This document shows, one piece after another, positions 37,201 through 49,070 of a stretch of 64,000 nt of DNA. A program made the translations under genes and the position numbers. This stretch comes from Zanthoxylum bungeanum. Its lineage: Eukaryota > Streptophyta > Magnoliopsida > Sapindales > Rutaceae. The notes beneath the pieces are model-generated. The model was not told the DNA's origin. It made no database searches and saw only the letters and a program-made list of their open reading frames with translations. The stretch covers positions 62,001 through 126,000 of the forward strand of contig SKCR01038880.1 in NCBI GenBank assembly GCA_019454045.1, written 5' to 3'. Every line of letters begins with the position of its first letter. Within the stretch, counting starts at the first letter, position 1.

Positions 37201-38952
37201 AGGAACATTGAGAATTGTGCAATGGACCAACTTATTGAGATGGCTTACAAAAAAAGATTGGTAATAGTTATATTTCTTCATTATATTTATAGTAATTGGT
37301 TTCAGAGCCATAAATCAGTGATTCATTCCATTTCTCCCCCTTGAGTCTATCAAATAAAGATGTTTGACATTGCTTCCTGATTTGGCTTGTCAATCTTAAA
37401 TGTTTTATTCTGTTTGATGATAAAAATCATTGAATGGAAAACCCTTATTGGAGGTAATACTTTTAAGAATAGAATTGAGAATAGATGGACCTCATCAAAT
37501 CTTGATTGGGACAACCATATGAATGTTTATGTTGGATACGGACTCATTAAAAAGTATAGTTTAAATGACCAGATATAATGTTATGTTGTCGGAGCTCTAT
37601 TTTGAAAATGAGGTTGGTAAAAAGAGAGACTATCTCTTATTCAGGCATTACAAGTGTTGCGGTAGTTTGTTTTTTTAAATATGTGTTATAGAAAGTTAAA
37701 AATTCTATCTACTGAATTAGACTATTACAGTAGTTCGAGACTCTTGAAATTATATTGATTATAGAAAGTTAAAATTTCTTTCTAATGAATCTATTTAGGC
37801 ATGCCGGGGAAGTCATGTTTCAAAAAGTGCAGCTCGTAAGGCTTCAATACAAGTTGCATTGGCTTTCATCGAGCGAACTCTTGCTAGATGTCGGAAATTT
37901 GAAGAAATGGGTAGTAGTTGCTTTAATGAGCCTGCTTTGCAAGATGTCTTGTTTTCTGAGCCCCCATGTGGCAATGATGCAAAATCTGCTGACTGTGTTG
38001 GCTCAGGAACTGCTAGTAACACATGCAATGAAGCTTCTAACAATCAAACAGAAGCCAGGGGATCAGGTACGTTGATTGACAAGTCTTCCTTTTTGTTTTA
38101 ATATTTATAAAGCAGTTATATTTCGACTATATTTTCTGTAGTCTTTATTCTTTAAGCTGTTTTGCATTCCTTTCACTTATTATTTCCTTTGGTCTGCTAT
38201 TGGTGCTGTCTCAAGTACTTTTAAAGCGGTTATCTTTCGATTATATTTTCTGTAGTGGTTATTCTTTAAACCATTTTGCGTTCATTTCACTTATTGTTTC
38301 CTTGCATTTCCTTTTATCTGCCACAGGTGCTGTCTCGAGTACGTATAAACGATATGATTTACAAAGTGATAATATTGACAGAGGTTCTTCAGATGCTTTC
38401 CAAGCTGGTGTTCGCTCATATGAACATGCTCTTCCCAAGCACGGAATTTTGCTGAACAAGGTGAAGAAGGAAGTATTGATCGATGATGTTGTCGGCAGTG
38501 CTTCCTCTAGGGTAACATCAACTCTTAATGACCCTAATTTTGGTGGAGCAAGAGGAAAGAGAAGTGAGAGAGAGAACAAGAATACGTTTCGAAGTATGTC
38601 CATTTCTGCTGGCGGCTCGTCACTGGACGGCTTCAAGAGTGAACGCAAAACAAAAGCAAAGTCTCAGCTCAAGAATAATCAGGGAAATACAAATGCGCTT
38701 CATGGCACAATTACTCCCTGGGGATCTAATTCATTAGCGACTGATCCTCGCGATAAAAAGGACAGAGAAGCGGGATTATCATCTCCTGGAAACATTCGTC
38801 AGGAACCATCAAAAGAAGCAGATGAACTCGAAAACTTGGAACTGCATGAGTTAGACATTGAAGATACTTGGTTTAATGGCTTGCAAGACCATGATTCTAT
38901 GGGTCTCGAGATTCCCATGGATGACCTCTCCGATTTGAACATGCTGCTGTAA
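31238..38952 (+). CDS. Plant-specific nuclear-type protein, At5g22450/At2g19390 family, 15 coding exons
   Basis: Joined exons: 31238-31509, 32044-32290, 32789-33066, 33536-33700, 33867-34622, 34727-34821, 35417-35479, 35590-35678, 35781-35846, 36047-36673, 36754-36822, 37050-37120, 37203-37260, 37799-38066, 38327-38952; every junction is GT-AG and phases agree, giving 1249 residues before TAA. The product is polar and Ser/Lys-rich with short conserved islands: GELRRVLGVPIGS (near residue 45), EERTKSVGLNKRVRT (about 157-171), EGWDKKMKRKRS, MAQWVGQRPQKISRTRR (about 401-417), PLYQRVLSALIEEDD (about 720) and LLLELQSIGLYPET (about 871-885), followed by a charged helical region and ALAFIERTLARCRKFEE. 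These match what I remember of relatives of about 1300 residues. Lysine/arginine clusters suggest nuclear location. I recall paralogues being proposed as ADA3-like subunits of the SAGA acetyltransferase complex; I hold that as weak. The start is uncertain: relatives extend about 40 residues further. Confidence 0.88.
34917..34931. repeat. SINE target-site duplication, left
   Basis: GTGTTAGGCGAGGAC, repeated with one extra A at 35110-35125 after the SINE tail. Confidence 0.85.
34932..35109 (+). mobile_element. tRNA-derived SINE, copy 2, in intron 6
   Basis: 178 bp with A box TGGCTTGGTGG (34945-34955), B box GGTTCAAATTC (34988-34998), a body like copy 1 (TTTCTTGTAAGAG, CCCGGAGTTTTACC, GGTTTGGCTGTGGGG) and an A tail (35099-35109). 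The flanking 15/16-bp duplications show it was inserted by target-primed reverse transcription. It lies in the sense direction of the gene, far from both splice sites. Confidence 0.88.
35110..35125. repeat. SINE target-site duplication, right
   Basis: GTGTTAAGGCGAGGAC, matching 34917-34931 apart from one inserted A. Confidence 0.85.
35187..35233. repeat. Poly-T/poly-G low-complexity tract in intron 6
   Basis: A T run followed by about 26 bases almost all G and then GT-rich text. The G runs could form a quadruplex in the transcript. Confidence 0.8.
35300..35375. repeat. Short tandem duplication in intron 6
   Basis: TCTGACTGGATAAGGCT followed by AGTATGCTAAAAATTC occurs twice in a row (about 36-bp period) before exon 7. 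Confidence 0.75.
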
Positions 38953-39130
38953 AGAAGATCACATACATGTTCATACATCTGCAATTTTTTTTGTTAGCTC
39001 CTGCATATTGGATATTAATATCCACATCCAAGCCAAGGCAATGCAATAGGAAATTGTAATTATAAATTATTATTTTTTTGCTGTTTACAAATTGTAACAT
39101 TAAACTCATCTGCTCTCTGTAGACCACCCT
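38953..39130 (+). other. Probable 3' untranslated region
   Basis: AT-rich sequence after the TAA stop. TTGTAATTATAAATTATT at 39054-39071 could serve as a near-upstream polyadenylation element; no canonical AATAAA is seen. The end is estimated. Confidence 0.4.
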
Positions 39131-40038
39131 TTATATTCTATTATTACTCGAATTTGGGTGATTACGGGTGCAAAAGAAAAAGAGAGGGAATCCTGGAATG
39201 GGGTGAATTTTGGTAAAAAATGATTGCTGAAGTTATGAAACAAACTTGCATGAATTTGTTACGATATATAACGTAAGAAATACTAAAACTAGAAATGTGT
39301 GGTACAAGGAAAAAAAAAAATTAAACTGATGATGCAAAAAAATTGCACAAAGGCCGAGTCTAGTCTAGTCTTTGACTTCTGGCAATCAAAATTTTAAAAC
39401 CATTCTCATATCGCAACAAATATGAGACTCCAAAACATTAAAAAAATTGATTAAATCAAGATCCACTCCAATCTGTGGTTTCCCAAAAAAGGCACAACAT
39501 TGCAATAGTGGCATGCATGTGGTTTTGATTTTGAATTGATCAATTACGGAATGAAAAAAAAAATATGCTAATTTTTATAATGGTTACATCATATCATCTT
39601 TAAGTGACCCCATGCTTGTCAAGCTGGCTCATGCTCATATTCCTCTCTATTGTTCTAATTAAGTTTGTGCTTCCATTTTTTCCTTCTTTTCTTTTTTTTT
39701 TTTTTTTGTTGCTAAAGAATACTGTCTAAGATCATTTGAAAAAAAAAAAAAAAAAAAGGCATTTTCAAAATATTTCTAAATATTAAAGAAAAGAAGAAAA
39801 TGTTTTGAAAATGTTTTAATTTTATGTTGGCTGTCTTGGATAGTGTAATATCGACCATGATTTTGTCTTAATATAAGCTTTTCCTGAATAGCCTATAAGA
39901 TTTGACTAAATGATTTTCAAACAATTTTTTTAAGTGATCATTCGAGTTCAAATTCTAAAAAAGATAAGAGATTAAAAAAAAAATATTGATTTTATCCACC
40001 TCATATCTTGAAAAAAGAAAGAAAGAAACAAAAATATT

Positions 40039-40106
<68 letters not shown>

Positions 40107-40207
40107 TATATATATATTATATATATTATTTATTTATTTTAGAAGTGTTGAAAACTTCATCACCAAACCATCTGACGCGGGCTTAAGCGCATCAGGTAAA
40201 ACCCTTA
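39131..40207. other. Intergenic, AT-rich, no gene
   Basis: Only homopolymer runs (39300-39320, 39685-39710, 39738-39757) and a TA microsatellite. No coding frame is supported. Confidence 0.6.
40043..40129. repeat. (TA)n microsatellite
   Basis: TA dinucleotides with a few interruptions; it alone creates the open frame across 39986-40186. Confidence 0.9.
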
Positions 40208-40360
40208 TGTAATTTCCCAAGTATTTCGGAACAGTGCTGGAAGGTTTCCGAGTTAAAGTTAAGGATTTGAAATGTGATGGTATTCGTAAATAAGAGTATC
40301 TGTGTTGGAAAATAGGTTAGAATGTTTTAAAGTGAAGCTTCGTCGCGTTGGAAAAGCGTG

Positions 40361-40368
40361 GTTTCAAG
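40361..40368. repeat. hAT target-site duplication, left
   Basis: GTTTCAAG, identical to 41411-41418. Confidence 0.85.
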
Positions 40369-41410
40369 TAGACCTGGCCAACGGTTTGGTTCGGTTCCGA
40401 ACCGGAATCAAACCGAATGGTTCCCGGTTCCACAAGTGTGGAACCGGAGCTGAACGGTTCCGGTTCAGTTAGGTTCCCCTTTCGTTTTTTTTTTTTTTTT
40501 AATTTTAATAATAAATTTTGTTTAATAGAAAAATTTCTATACCAAAATGACCATTTAATCGTAATGTTTTTCAGATTATCACATCAATTTTATAGATTTT
40601 TTTTTTAACATAGAATCCTTTTTATAGCCAACTCTTGGCTAGTGTTTTCTTCATATAAGCGATGCTGGATATTTGTTACTTGGCTATTGTATTTTTCTGG
40701 TTTTTTTATTTTGTTACTGTAGAGAGCATTTATTTTCTCTTTAGGTGTGATGACGAAGGTTATGAGGGGAATGAAGAAATCCCCATGTCTTGTGAAAATA
40801 AAGCTTAAGTCTTCTTGCAGTTTTCTCTTTAATATTAACTTTGTTTTGGAGCAGGAATGAAGCAAAAAATTGGGGCATGATATGGTAAATTAATCATTTA
40901 TAATGCCATCACGTGTGCTTTGAAGGTACCGTGTTCATGTTCTGAGAAGCAAGAGCTTTAGAAGTAGAGTATACGACTTGCAGAAGATGTAAAGCAAAAG
41001 AACCAATGCCCAGCTCAAGATGCGAACATCCCATGGTCATTTTCTTGTGTTTTCAAAAGGGTCGTGTTAAATTTTTTTATAGAGTTATTATGTCGCACAT
41101 CGCTTATATGAAGAAATCAATAACCAAGAGTTGGTTATAAAAATGATGTAGGGTTTTATTATTGAATTTTTAAAATCTCATTACTGTTTCTCCAAAAATT
41201 ATTATTAAAATTTTTTTAAAAAAAATATCTGGAAAACGGTTCCAAATTGGAACCATTCGATTCCAAAGGTTCCGATTCAAACTGTTGGAACCGTTCTGTT
41301 CGGCTAGGGACGAACCTTAACTGAACTGAACAAATTCGATTCCAGTTCCGAAATCGAAATCGGTCAGTTCCAATCGGTTCGGTTCCGATTCAGAATTGTG
41401 GTCGGGTCTA
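40369..41410. mobile_element. hAT-type DNA transposon, non-autonomous
   Basis: 1042 bp bounded by imperfect terminal inverted repeats (TAGACCTGGCCA at the left, complement of TAGACCCGACCA at the right) and by an exact 8-bp duplication, the hAT hallmark. Both ends are crowded with GGTTCCG/CGGTTC and their complements (about 40385-40475 and 41225-41395), typical hAT subterminal transposase-binding motifs. The interior lacks a transposase. Two related 40-bp stretches near 40620-40650 and 41100-41145 are inverted copies of each other. Confidence 0.85.
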
Positions 41411-41418
41411 GTTTCAAG
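41411..41418. repeat. hAT target-site duplication, right
   Basis: GTTTCAAG, identical to 40361-40368. Confidence 0.85.
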
Positions 41419-42765
41419 GACCGTCTTCGTGATTTTTGTTTATATCGTTATAGGCGTAAAAGTTTCTTGTTTCGGCTATAAAAATATCAAACGAACTCTG
41501 ATTGAGTTGATTCTTAAACTATTAGACTCATTATCCGAGTCGAACAACTTTCGTGATGAACACTTTTTGAAATTTATATCAGAAGGGCTTCAAAAATATG
41601 AATATCCGTGAAAACCCAATTACAGGGACCTGAATGTAATTTCACAGGAGTCAAAGTGTAATTTCTGAAAACATTTCTATATATACCTTTAAGTTTTAAG
41701 AAATTGTGAAAATTTCATAAGCTCTCCATATTTTGTTGACGGATTTTCCATTCCATGCACAGTTGCACGCGAAACGAGGAAGAAATCTTCTGTGGATAGT
41801 GATCCATTAGTGAACACTAGCACCGATAGGAATTTCATCCATTCCAGCACATTTGTGGGATCGTTTGGAGTCTGTGTCCGCCCTCAAAATCTCGGTAAGA
41901 CCCCCCCATAAAAACTTGCTAATTTCAAGTTTATCGTTAAATATCCGTGTGTATCTAGTAGCTTCTTAGAGTAGCGTATTGATATAAATTAAATTTTTTG
42001 AGTATGAGTATATTGAATATATGTATTTGATAGAATTCGAGTGAAAACAGAACGAGTTGGATCAATCCGATAAAACATACAAGTTTCCGATAAAAGTAGG
42101 TTTTGCGTGTATTGATGCGTTTTTTTTTTATTGTAATGTTGATTATGAGTTATATATGATAATATGATGATGTTTGGATAAATTCGGGTAGATTCGAAGG
42201 GTTGAGACCTTCCGTAGTATTTGCGGAAACTTTCTTGGAAGATTTTCTAAAAATACGTAAACCGATGATTTAAGTTAATTAATGACTGCAATTAGTTTGT
42301 AATGATGTTTTAAGATTATTAGAACTGAAAACGATAAAATCAGATGTGTTTTGGTTGTCCCAGAAAGATTTGGGATTTTGTCAAAGTTAAGTCGAGGATT
42401 CTGTAAGTTGTGATTCTGACGGCGTTTCGCCATTTGTTTTAACATATTTGACTAGGACCTGGAGTGCTTGTGAAGCCAGGTAAGTAACTCATGCGATGAA
42501 TACTTGATTTGTTTATTTGTGTTTTAAATATGTACATATATAGAGATGACTGAAGTGTTTAGGATAAGACAAGGATAATTAAGAGATGCTCTTGAGAACA
42601 TAGTTAATCGTACACCACAAGTATGAATTTTGATTATTGGTATGATATGAAATGAAATATTCGATGAGCTTAATGTCTCATGCATGTGTTCAGGAATGTA
42701 ACTGTATAAACATGCATTGAATATGTATATGTATAAGCAAATGTATGAGTATGGATATACGGAAT

Positions 42766-42890
<125 letters not shown>

Positions 42891-44585
42891 GATAATAAGA
42901 TAAGTATAACTTGAGTATATAAGATCTGTAAGTGGAAGAAGTTATGGTTTCTGAATTTTTATAAGCATATGTCTGTGTACGGAATTTGGATAAGTTCGTT
43001 ATTAACTGATACATTTGATTTTTCTGTGTGGTGTTTGGGTGAATAAGTGTGATGAGAAATTATTATAAACTAAGCTTTTCCTTAATGGTTAAGGTACGTG
43101 AGGGAAATGATGGTTTTATGAATAGATATGTTTTAACTAGTAAGTTTCTATGCCAGAAATCTTTCCTGATAAGAATTCTGAAAACCAAATATGTTTGATC
43201 AATAAGGAAAAAACATAAGGATTATTATATGGTACAGTACCCGAATTCAAAGAGAGATGTATGTTCATATGTTTGAGATATCTGTATGTATATGAATATT
43301 TAAATGATGACTTGGAGTGTGTCATGTATGTGTTTGCGTATGCGAAATCATACTATGAGTTGCGTTATATGATATGTGCTCATGTGTGTATGTTTAATTG
43401 GTTGATAGTTTCGTGATGTAGTAGTCGAGCTGGTTAGGAATCCGTTTGGACGACATTCATCGCATATCTATTCTAAAATAGGTAATGAGTCTCATACGAG
43501 TATTGTATAGTAAGCCAGTCGTATGTATGTATTGTTTGATGATGTGGTCTTTGATGTATTGGTTGTTATGTGTGCTTCGTGGTTGGTTTCACGATGATTG
43601 TATGTATATCTGAGTATATGTATGTGTATTATAGAACTCGTAACATATATAGATAATGTATACTTATGTGAAATAAATGAATGATTTGAAAACTGATGTG
43701 AATATCAGATGTTATAAAGCATATTTGCTAAGTTGTATTGGTATGTACATATATGTGTAATAATTCTCAAATTGTATTTGCATGTATATAAGAGAAGTGT
43801 GCTACGGTGTATGTGAATGCATATGAACCCTGATGTTAAGCTATTATAAGGTTATCTTGGTTAAAGAATGTTAAAGAAAGATTATTTTAGTATTGAAGTA
43901 AGATACCACCATCAGGGAATAGGCCGTACTATCCCATTGAGCCTTTGACTTTCTAATAATATTGAACACATCTGATGTATAAACTCGTGCACGGGATCGA
44001 TGCCCAACCCAATATCATAGATGCATAATGCTTTTCAAACTAAATACCCAAATTCACTATACATTACAACTTTAGAAATGAACACTTATAACTCTTTAAA
44101 TGAATATTCTTTACTAAACAATCTATATGCTACATGACATTCTCTGAAACTGTTTGAACTGAACTCTTACTCGACTTGGTGGATCAAACCCTCTAGTGAC
44201 TACCATCGATATCCATCCTCTTGAGCTCGTTCTCCGGAAATACCTGCAAAATAAAGAAACTGGGAGTGGGGGTTAGATCGTTTGAACGAAATAAGTGAGT
44301 GGACAGTTTAAAAGTAGTACTAAAAGTGCTTTTGAAAATCCAATGTTCTAAAACCAATTTCATCTTAAATCATTTTTTATGAAATCTCTTCTATTATTTG
44401 AAAACAACTTTCTTCCTGGCAAACTTTTCTGAAGTCTGTTTTGAAAATCTGGTTCTGAAAACCTGTATTTGAAAGATCTATTTTGAAAGCTTTTTTTTGA
44501 AATATTCGTTTCTGAAAATTATTTCTAAAAACTGATCTCCGAAAAACTGTTTCTGAAAACTGATGTATATCTCTAAAAACCTGAC

Positions 44586-44870
44586 GTATGGGGGCTTTAC
44601 GTATCGCCATCCCCCTATATGCCTAACTAGAGCTAGAAGTGCAAATCTATGACTTTGGGGTGTTACGTATCGCTGTCCCCCAAAACATGCCAATCATGTC
44701 ACAGAATTTAGTGGTCTTGGGACGTTACGTATCTCCGTCCCCCAAGCCACTAACTAGAACTGAGGGTGTGGATCTATGCTACCCTCAAAACTTTGAAACT
44801 AAGATTTAGAGGCAACTGTCATCCCTAGTTATGAACTAGGATTTGGGGGCATTAAGTATGCCGTCCCCCA
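44586..44870 (-). repeat. Hairpin array of a second type, copy F
   Basis: Units contain TTACGTATC flanked by pairing arms: GGGGG/CCCCC (44590/44611), TTTGGGG/CCCCAAA (44654 region/44678), CTTGGGACG/CGTCCC..CAAG inside GTGG/CCAC (44711-44750) and GGGGGCAT/ATGCC..CCCCC (44845/44858). Between them lie TGAGGGT/ACCCTCA (44761/44781) and CCTAGTT/AACTAGG (44824/44834). Confidence 0.6.
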
Positions 44871-45369
44871 CCCCTCTACATGTGAACATGTGCTCTCCGT
44901 CAATTCCATATATATATCAAGTTACATATTGAGGTGAGTTTTTCCCTTATGCCTCGAAAACATAAAACCATGCTTTTGAAAACATCTATTTCTAAAACGT
45001 TTCTGGGAACATACTTAATTACAATATAATGTAAAACAAACTTGGCTAACACCGTAAAGACAGAAAATGTAAATATGATATTTAAATCAATCATAAAGTA
45101 AAAGCAACTTAAGCAAAAGTGTGTCCACTCACTATTTTGAAGTCCTGCTAGCCTTACTTCACTTCCCTGAAGTAATTCCTATTTCCTGCAGTGACTTACC
45201 GGAATCAAGCTAAGTTTTCCTATTTCAAGTAGTTGATATCACTATGAGGCGTATCGTATTTATATCATGATGTAATATATACATAAGAGTTGATACGAGA
45301 CCTTTAAGGTGGCCTCTAACATGATAGGGTGAAATCAGAATAGTTTAAAACTGATTTGGGGAAATTATG

Positions 45370-45600
45370 GTCTTCGCGTCGTGATGCAGGGTCTTGCGCG
45401 TCGTGATGCAGGGTCTTGCGCGTCGTGACGCGAACCAAATCAGAAATGAGTTCATCCATATTTCCAGTTCACGTCACGACGCAAGTCCTTGCGCATCGCG
45501 ATGCAGGCGATCCAGAATCAATTCTTCACCAATTTCCAGTACGTTCGCGACATAGGTCTCTGAATGTCGCGACGCCCGCCTATTTTTCAGGATTATACTC
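45370..45600. repeat. Repeats of GCGTCGTGATGCAGGGTCTT and variants
   Basis: The ~23-bp unit occurs three times in tandem at about 45375-45432 and in looser form to 45580 (GCATCGCGATGCAGG, GTCGCGACGC). A similar GTCGCGACGCGCC occurs in the Athila LTR at 61399-61430. Confidence 0.65.
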
Positions 45601-46200
45601 TTGCTTCTTCAAGTCTAACTTACCCAAATGTATCACTAACACTTTCATACTAAAAACCAACATACAATCCATCATATTACTTTAACTTCACACATTTTAA
45701 AACAAGTTAACATCTTCAAATACCTCTTTAATCTCATTATTCTTATTATTAGCTTAAACCCTTAAGATTTACAAAACTTGGGTACTATATGCTATAACTA
45801 ATTTTTTTATTTATAAATCATCAAAATGCAATTCCTAAAATGCCAATAGCTATATTTTATCATCATTATTTCAAAATCTAACAAATCAAGTTTTGGATCA
45901 AGTTACTTTATCTCCACCTTTTGATTTTTCTTCCCATTTCAAAGCCTCCAATGGTTGCTAATTTTTTCTCTTAGCTTGGTATGTGAGGGTTGATAATTTC
46001 CTCTTCCTTTTTTCTCATTCATTCATTCATTCTTTCTTTCTTTCTACTTCCTCTCATTCGTTTCTCTCTTTTTCTTTCTTGTAAAAGTTAGGGATTTGTA
46101 AATAGTATCCCTTATATATATATATAGGAGGGACCCATTTGACTAATTTGTACATTTTAGTTTGAAAAAAAATCAATTTTTTTTTAAGACATATGACTTT

Positions 46201-48095
46201 GTAAGACATAATGACTTTGTAATGTAACTACTTAAATGACTTTGTAAGATATATCCTACTAAATATATTCTTGGCCCCAATCTTAGCTAGCTATTTGATA
46301 TTTCTCTTTTCTCTTTACTAAGTCCTCGTTACTTATGAGTTTCTTCCTTCGAGTTCTCAAATATATAATTATTTATGGGTTAATACTTCCTAACTCATAA
46401 CTAATCTTTTCATGACTTCTTACTGTCAATCAATGACTCCCATACTTAGGACATTACCTTGAGGTAGTTTTCTCTCTAACAATCCTCTCGGTTGGCAAAA
46501 GAGTTTGAGACAAAGTATCTATACTAAACTTGACTATATGCACATGTATGCTAAAACTCTATTATTTATTATTAATGTTGGCTCTGGTTAAATTGGTCTG
46601 GTTTATTCTTCTACACCTTAATTCATTTGCTGGTATAAATACGGTCACTATCTGTTATGTGGACTATTTCTTCTTTGCCTACTTGTACTCTAAAATGCTC
46701 CACCTTTAATTATCCCTTAAATCTTATCTTGTCAAGAGTTGTCTCAATCTCAACAATTTCAATTTTCTTAATTTTCCTTGACCTTCTCTAAGTTTTACTT
46801 AGTCTCTTCTTGCGTTATCCTATATATATTATCCTTAATAAACATATGGATCACTATCATCCATCTTTCTCTCTTTTCTTAATATGATAAGATTTCAGTC
46901 TTATCCCAGTTCTGAAAATTTACTATTCTGTAGTTTCATTGAAAATTTATATTATCATTATACACCTCTATTATTGTTTGTCTGGTAACTAACTTATTAT
47001 TAACCTTTCTCAACAGTTTTACATCTACCTTTCACCTGATGTCCTTCTTGTCTTATTGATTGTTCTTAATTATTTACGGAATAATTCTGGTTCCTCTGTC
47101 TCTATCTTTTACCTTAAGGGGCATCAACCTTACAATTCTCTTGTTGTGTCCATCTTTGGTTCTCTTATATTCCCTTACTAATTAACTATTATTTTCTCTC
47201 TTAATCATATCATATAGACTGTCTTATTTCTAAATCTCTTAGTTAGCCCCATTTTTCTTCTGCCACTCCGTCTTTATACTAGATCTGAAAATTTTTATTT
47301 TCCAGCCTACTTTACTGCGTATTCAATTGCTTCTAGAGATATCTTTAAAGTAAAAATGAGGTTCATCTTTGCTGTCGTTATTTAACGACGGTTGTGAGGG
47401 TGGAGATGGTCTCTAACGTGTTACTGGCGGTGATAATCTTAGTAACCCCTCATGTTATAGTAGTACTTGATGTTTATCTATAAGCCTATAATTTTCCGTG
47501 TTTACGCATCTAGCGTTGAATCTCATATTAAAATTCTTCTGCTAGATCTTATCTGAGTTCCCCCTTCAACTTCACCCTTGATCCTCCTTTCGACTATCAA
47601 TTATACTACCTCTTATTGTGGACCTCCTCTAGAGTCATACTCTCTAAAAAAAAAACTCCATTGTGCTACTTTTGTATTTCTTTTTACTAATATCTGTTGT
47701 TTGAACGTCTGCGATTATTACTTACTCTCAGAGTCCTACTATACTTCCTCTATAATTGCTCCTTATAAAGTCTACTCCGCCACTTAGATTTTCTTCTCAT
47801 CTCAGTTCCTCGTACTTTTTTTCGTCTCTATACCCCTGAAATTCTATCAACTTTGATTGCTTAAGATATGCTTATTAAATCCTTTGATTTAGGTGCTATT
47901 CTCAGTCTAGTTTTTTCATCACAATACAATGAGAGTCTTTATAAATTATATTTGCTATATTGCTGAGAATTGTTCTCTTTGGTTTCTTACTAACATGAAT
48001 CTTTGTCTCCTTAAGGTTTTCAATTCAATGATAATTTCGAGATTTGGCTCCATTTTCCATGTTTTCAAATTATTCAATCTTATAAAAAAAACATT
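46201..48095. other. Unassigned, pyrimidine-rich on the plus strand
   Basis: No open frame of note and no recognised domain. The strong C+T bias of the plus strand resembles a decayed minus-strand retroelement interior, and the same character continues at 60412-61200 on the far side of the Tat insertion, but I could not identify a protein in it. Confidence 0.3.
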
Positions 48096-48100
48096 ACCGT
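48096..48100. repeat. Target-site duplication ACCGT, left
   Basis: ACCGT precedes the 5' LTR and recurs at 60407-60411. Confidence 0.75.
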
Positions 48101-48739
48101 AGTAGGCACTGTATTTTTGCATATAAGTCTGATGATGAGCCTCGTATGGAGGCACTACCCGATAAGTTACAGAAGTCACGAGAAATGGACGTTGGAAGGG
48201 AAAATTCAGAAATCAATACATTGTTGGACTCAATTCATTTGCTTAGCCTCGGGTTCGCTCGTTGGACCTCTCTTTTAAAATTTATCCTCGGCCTAAAAAC
48301 CCCGCAACCCATACCAAGCCACACATCTAGGCCACACATCCAAGCCCACATGCCCAAGCCACATCCAAGCCCACAAGCCCAAGCCACTCACCAAGCTCCA
48401 CACGCCCAGGCCCACTAAATCCCCTCCAAAAATATTCAAACAAATTAAACACATGTTAAAATCCAAACAAATCACCTTCCAAATTTAAATAAATCAAATC
48501 AAATCCCATAATCCATTCATAAACTAAAACAAATCACCTCCCTAAATTGAAGAGATCATTTCCTTATAACGCACTAATTGAAGATATCCCCTATAATTGT
48601 ATAATTTCTTTCCTTCCCGTATAAGGAAAATCCTAACCCTTTCTTATAAAAAGGAGCACAAACCAAACCCTGGAGCCCCTAGCATATTCACGCCCAAAGT
48701 AAGAGAGAATAACCCCCATTGCCGTGAAACACAATCAAC

Positions 48740-49070
48740 AAAATCTCCTCTCAATTATCGAAAACTACCGCCATCCGTTATAGCAAAACAGTCCCTAAAT
48801 TGCACCATGTTTACCGAAAATATAGTCCCATAACACTGCCATGCAATTACCAAAAATACAATCCCCTAACACTGCCCTGCAATCACTGAAACTGCACAAT
48901 CTAAAACCGCCATTCTTTCACCGAAACTGCACCTAAAACTGCCCTTTTTTTTATGGAAAATACTGCACCTAAAACTGCCATTCTTTCACTGAAAATACTG
49001 CACCTAAAACTGCCATTCTTTCACCACCAAAATACTGCACCTAAAACTGCCCTTAGAGCCACCAAAACAT
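48740..49070. repeat. Degenerate tandem repeats in the Tat 5' LTR
   Basis: Units of roughly 35-40 bp built on CTGCACCTAAAACTGCC followed by a run of T and CACCGAAA. This array is absent from the 3' LTR, where the solo LTR 57331-59248 sits. Confidence 0.7.

Larger units (their letters stand above)
43960..46200 (-). repeat. Diverged Tekay-like LTR, minus orientation (copy F)
   Basis: Shares the order of copy A: acceptor-like TTATTTTGCAG|GTA (minus strand, ending 44244), degenerate TTCTGAAAAC repeats (44390-44570), a hairpin array, the block around ATGTGAACATGTG and CCGTCAATTCCATA (44879-44915), CCTCGAAAACATAAAACC (44951-44968), and a donor CCG|GTAAGTCA (minus strand, 45199). A TATA stretch at about 46112-46126 would be its promoter. 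Sequence identity with A-C is low outside these blocks. The edges are approximate. Confidence 0.5.
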
